Below are positions 60,740-64,000 of a stretch of DNA of 64,000 bases, piece after piece (positions within the stretch are counted from its first letter, which is position 1; each line of letters starts with the position of its first letter). Under the pieces are notes generated by a model. That model made no database searches, was not told the DNA's origin, and saw only the letters and a program-made list of their open reading frames with translations. The position numbers and the translations under genes were made by a program. Origin of the DNA: Imbricaverruca yamaguchii (Eukaryota > Arthropoda > Thecostraca > Neoverrucidae); assembly GCA_034440575.1 (NCBI GenBank), contig JAOTOL010001662.1, positions 3,817,501 to 3,881,500 on the forward strand, in the 5' to 3' direction.

Positions 60740-62060
60740 TGGTAACAGAATCCAACGTAGGGGCCTTAATCAGAGAAAAGATGATTTAGATGATATGGTG
60801 GAAGCGTACATTTATGCGCTGTGTCGGGGACGATTTGTCGCGATCGCCTTGGCAATCTTATCACGGTTATGTCGTAAATTTTCGCTTGAACGCTGTCCTC
60901 CTTGCACAAATGCATCCGTCCTCCCAGCGTAATGGAGAAGATCGTGCACTCTTAGAATCGCCTAGGTTCCGGGATCTCTTAATTACATGCCGACGCTCTC
61001 TGATGCAATATTTTCGTGGTTTCTAGAGAAGGTGTCAATACATTTGGACCCTTTATTATCGCACTCAAATGAAATTCGTTGCGGTGACCAGTTGCGCAGT
61101 ACAAGGTTTTTCACCACTACCTCCGAAGCATTTGCATCCTGCAGAACCTGCAACTAAATTCACCTGATCTGCTACAATACACGGTACAGTATCATGCCTG
61201 CCACTAACGACTCCTCCAATTAACTGGAATTTCCAGTCTGCTACTTCTAACCTGTTTGAATGATAAGCCCTCGTCAGTCCTTATCCAATGCCATCGCCTA
61301 TTATGTGTGCGCCCTATGACGGCCAGCAATTTTGATTAGAGTACACTCTACATAGATTGGGTCACATTCCTCGTAGAGTATTTAGCATGTCTATCTTCGC
61401 TGTGACATGAGAACCGGTTGAAAAGTTAATAGGACTGTATGTTTGTCATGTCCTTCGAGAATCGCAACGGCATTTCCGCAGGGGCCGCAATTACCATATG
61501 TAGTGAATATTTCAATCGGTGCTGAGAAATTTGAAGGCACGCCTGTTCAAAAGCGAACAACACCTGAAGCCAAACAAGACACACCGTCAAACACCATGAA
61601 TCTTAAACGACGAAGCAGTAGCCATGCATTCAACAGCCAGCTGTATGGTGGACGGTGGTGCGTAAGGGGACCGATGATATTGGTCAGTCCATGTGATTCC
61701 ATGAAGTTTGTACCATATCAAATAGCGCATTTATTATCATGCTCGGAGCTGTTTGGCACATTCATATCAATATTAATACGCACATCAATATTACCCTGTA
61801 CCGATGTATATTTTCCAGTTTTTCGTTTCGTACAAGCTGTACCTGCCTTTGCACTTGACTGCATGATATATGCTAGCAATACTCCTCTCACTGGTATGTA
61901 CTTCGCTGTTTCTTTAAATGGGGGAAATATTTCATCTTTTTAAAACTTATTTCTTAACTTATGTGGCATTTTTAACATATTTCATCCAGGGAGATACCAC
62001 TGGAAGTCCAACCTTCCAGTGCATCATGGGAAGCAGTATGTGCATATGCATATGACGTAT
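60740..62060. other. No gene recognised
   Basis: The 166-aa frame at 61443-61943 has no domain I recognise. Otherwise unique sequence. Confidence 0.45.
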
Positions 62061-62062
62061 GT

Positions 62063-62065
<3 letters not shown>

Positions 62066-62103
<38 letters not shown>
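62066..62103. repeat. (TA)n tract left of Penelope piece C
   Basis: About 38 bp of TA directly abutting the 3' end of piece C. Confidence 0.95.
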
Positions 62104-62515
<412 letters not shown>

Positions 62516-62689
62516 GCGCATGGTTTGCGGGAAAACATCATCTGAAATGGGTCGAGGGTGTTGGCAACACATGACCAAGAAAAAGCCACCAGTGGGACGA
62601 TGTGGTCTGAGTGTCTAAAAATGCACATCACATTCATCTGCACACAATGATCGCAGTAAAGCTAGTGGAAGCCGCAATTGCAGCATGCA

Positions 62690-62768
62690 CAAAGTAAAAT
62701 GGCTATGTCATAGCTTGATGACAGAGCCATTTTACTTTGCCACCACTGTCACCAGGTCTAAGACCTGG
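62690..62768. repeat. Two adjacent hairpins
   Basis: CAAAGTAAAATGGCT (62690-62704) pairs perfectly with 62725-62739, with GTCAT/ATGAC able to pair further inside. Immediately after, CCAGGTCT-A-AGACCTGG (62752-62768) is a perfect odd-centred palindrome. Confidence 0.9.
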
Positions 62769-62825
62769 CCTGTGCCACCGGTGATTACCAGTTTAGTGCA
62801 GTTGTAGTCTAGGTAGGGGTAAATA

Positions 62826-63410
62826 ACATAGGTCCTGCTAGGAGTGAGGAGCTACTGCAGGACTACAGGGCCCTTCTGGCCACCCTGAAGCCTAGCAATA
62901 GCCGAGACATTGTAACTGCTATTTTGCTTGGGGCTGGAATCTCCCCTGTGTGGAGCTCTAGGACACTGGCAGCCAATCCCAGGGTAAGCGAGCTTTGCCA
63001 CGAGTTAAGTTTGACCTTTGTTGACGAGCGGTGCAGGTTTTATGGCTCACGGGACCTCTATTTGAGGGATGGTCCGAGAGTGTCACCCCCTTCTCCGAGA
63101 AGGGGGTGCATGTGTTAAGCACGGTATATGAACATGTCCTTGAGGGTAATTAGGTGGGGAGGGATGAAGTTGCATTGCCATCTCATGAATACGTCAATAG
63201 TGACAGCCAATGCAATAGAACCCCAAAGTCAGCAAATAGAGAAAGCAGTAGTTCAAGGGGACAGGGTGGTAGCTCATCCAGTGATGAAAAAGCTACTCAA
63301 CATGAAAAAGCCAAAGCTGGTTATGGAACATATGCTAAGTGCATGATACTTAACCCGCGCCGTCTTTCCGGTCAAATCTTCACACCCCGTCTCGGGGGGG
63401 GAGGCGGTTG
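62826..63410 (+). pseudogene. Retrotransposon ORF1-like SGNH-type fragment
   Basis: The frame reads ELLQDYRALLATLKPSNSRD, IVTAILLGAGISPVWSSRTL, AANPRVSELCHELSLTFVDE and RFYGSRDLYLRDG. Near 63075 the frame shifts, after which GVHVLSTVYEHVLEGN follows and a TAG (about 63150). An open Ser-rich tail continues in that frame to about 63410. ILxxxxxxxWSSRTxxxN, FVD, LYxRDGxH and GVxxL are the layout of SGNH-like ORF1/esterase domains of CR1-type LINEs, and of related virus-like or transposon proteins. I recognise the pattern only by eye; no LINE RT lies beside it. Confidence 0.55.
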
Positions 63411-64000
63411 AAGTTCCCATCTAAAATATAAGCTAAGCATTGCACGAAAACGAAAGAGGTGTCATCGGAAAGCGCTCGACGAGTAAGGTCCGTGTCAACC
63501 CTTCAAAACAATTTTTCCCCCAAAAGTGACGTCACCAGGGGGGCTAGATTTTTACGACTTTTCACGACTTACATTATGTTTTTGACTCTGAGGAGTTCAT
63601 TTTGGGGGATATATGAAGAAGAAAAAAAATATTTGGAATGAGAAAAGGACAGCGCACCCGATCAGGGCTATAATTTGTTTGACCACCCCCCAAAAAAAAT
63701 ATTTGTTCGAAATTAAAAAATATTGAGTTAAGTTTTCTTAAATTTTCGGTGTCCAATGAGTAGAGCAGACTAAGAAACGTTGTTGGAAGTTAACTTGCAC
63801 TAATACAAAATGCTTGCTTTAGCCAGAATCCTGTATTTGAACAGCAATTGGGCAAATACGCAAGATTTATATGTAGTCAAAAACGAAATAAAATGAAAAA
63901 TTCCACTCGTACGTTTTGTTGGATCCGTAAAGATGAGCAAACGCTGAAAGTTTCATTAAAATATCTGTATTCGTTAAATCGTGACGACTGGTTGAACTAT
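63411..64000. other. No feature recognised
   Basis: AT-rich sequence with short homopolymers (A and C runs at 63500-63720). No gene is seen up to the window edge. Confidence 0.5.

Noticed and set aside
61443..61943. 166-aa open frame as a host gene
   Set aside because: No recognisable domain, repeat or exon pattern; could be chance.

Overview
The window looks like animal nuclear DNA, most likely from an invertebrate and possibly an arthropod such as a crustacean. The evidence is indirect. There are non-LTR retrotransposons, Penelope-like elements, hAT-type DNA transposons and tRNA-derived SINEs. There are long dinucleotide microsatellites and at least a dozen unrelated GC-rich minisatellites. 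A short interstitial TTAGG-type run (29032-29052) is the arthropod telomere unit. I see no convincing single-copy host gene, no rRNA gene and no functional tRNA. Nearly all long open frames come from tandem repeats whose sequence happens to lack stop codons.

Layout. 1-5.5 kb: an ACGC/AC microsatellite and five minisatellites. 5.5-13.6 kb: no recognisable gene, AT-rich and CpG-rich blocks alternating, and one perfect hairpin. 13.6-15.2 kb: two tRNA-derived SINE-like units on the minus strand, one bounded by a target-site duplication, then an inverted repeat with motifs like Penelope-element ends. 17.5-18.5 kb: minisatellites. 19.2-20.0 kb: a decayed LINE reverse transcriptase. 21.3-22.9 kb: Penelope-like element A between two (TA)n tracts. 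23.8-25.3 kb: a degenerate minisatellite, a transposase fragment and a 15-bp minisatellite. 25.5-34.1 kb: a 55-bp minisatellite split by a 6.8-kb hAT-like insertion with an 8-bp target duplication; that insertion holds a LINE, which itself carries a second inverted copy of the same LINE. 36.0-39.5 kb: a 3.5-kb DNA transposon with ~90-bp inverted termini and a broken transposase. 39.7-46.9 kb: a ~360-bp tandem duplication and several minisatellites. 48.6-52.2 kb: a structurally complete hAT transposon with matching termini, 8-bp target duplication and an open transposase. 53.8-56.1 kb: Penelope-like element B with ~580-bp inverted repeats between (TA)n tracts. 57.2-58.8 kb: a 36/37-bp minisatellite. 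59.9-64 kb: a GA microsatellite, a GIY-YIG fragment, a third Penelope piece between (TA)n tracts and a retrotransposon ORF1-like SGNH fragment.

The genes here do not work together as a pathway; they are parts of mobile elements. The strongest observations are the complete hAT element, the minisatellite split by nested insertions, and the recurrent design of the Penelope copies. Elements A and B lack the same N-terminal half of the reverse transcriptase, carry inverted copies of their own terminal module, and sit inside (TA)n. All alignments were done by eye, so identities are approximate.
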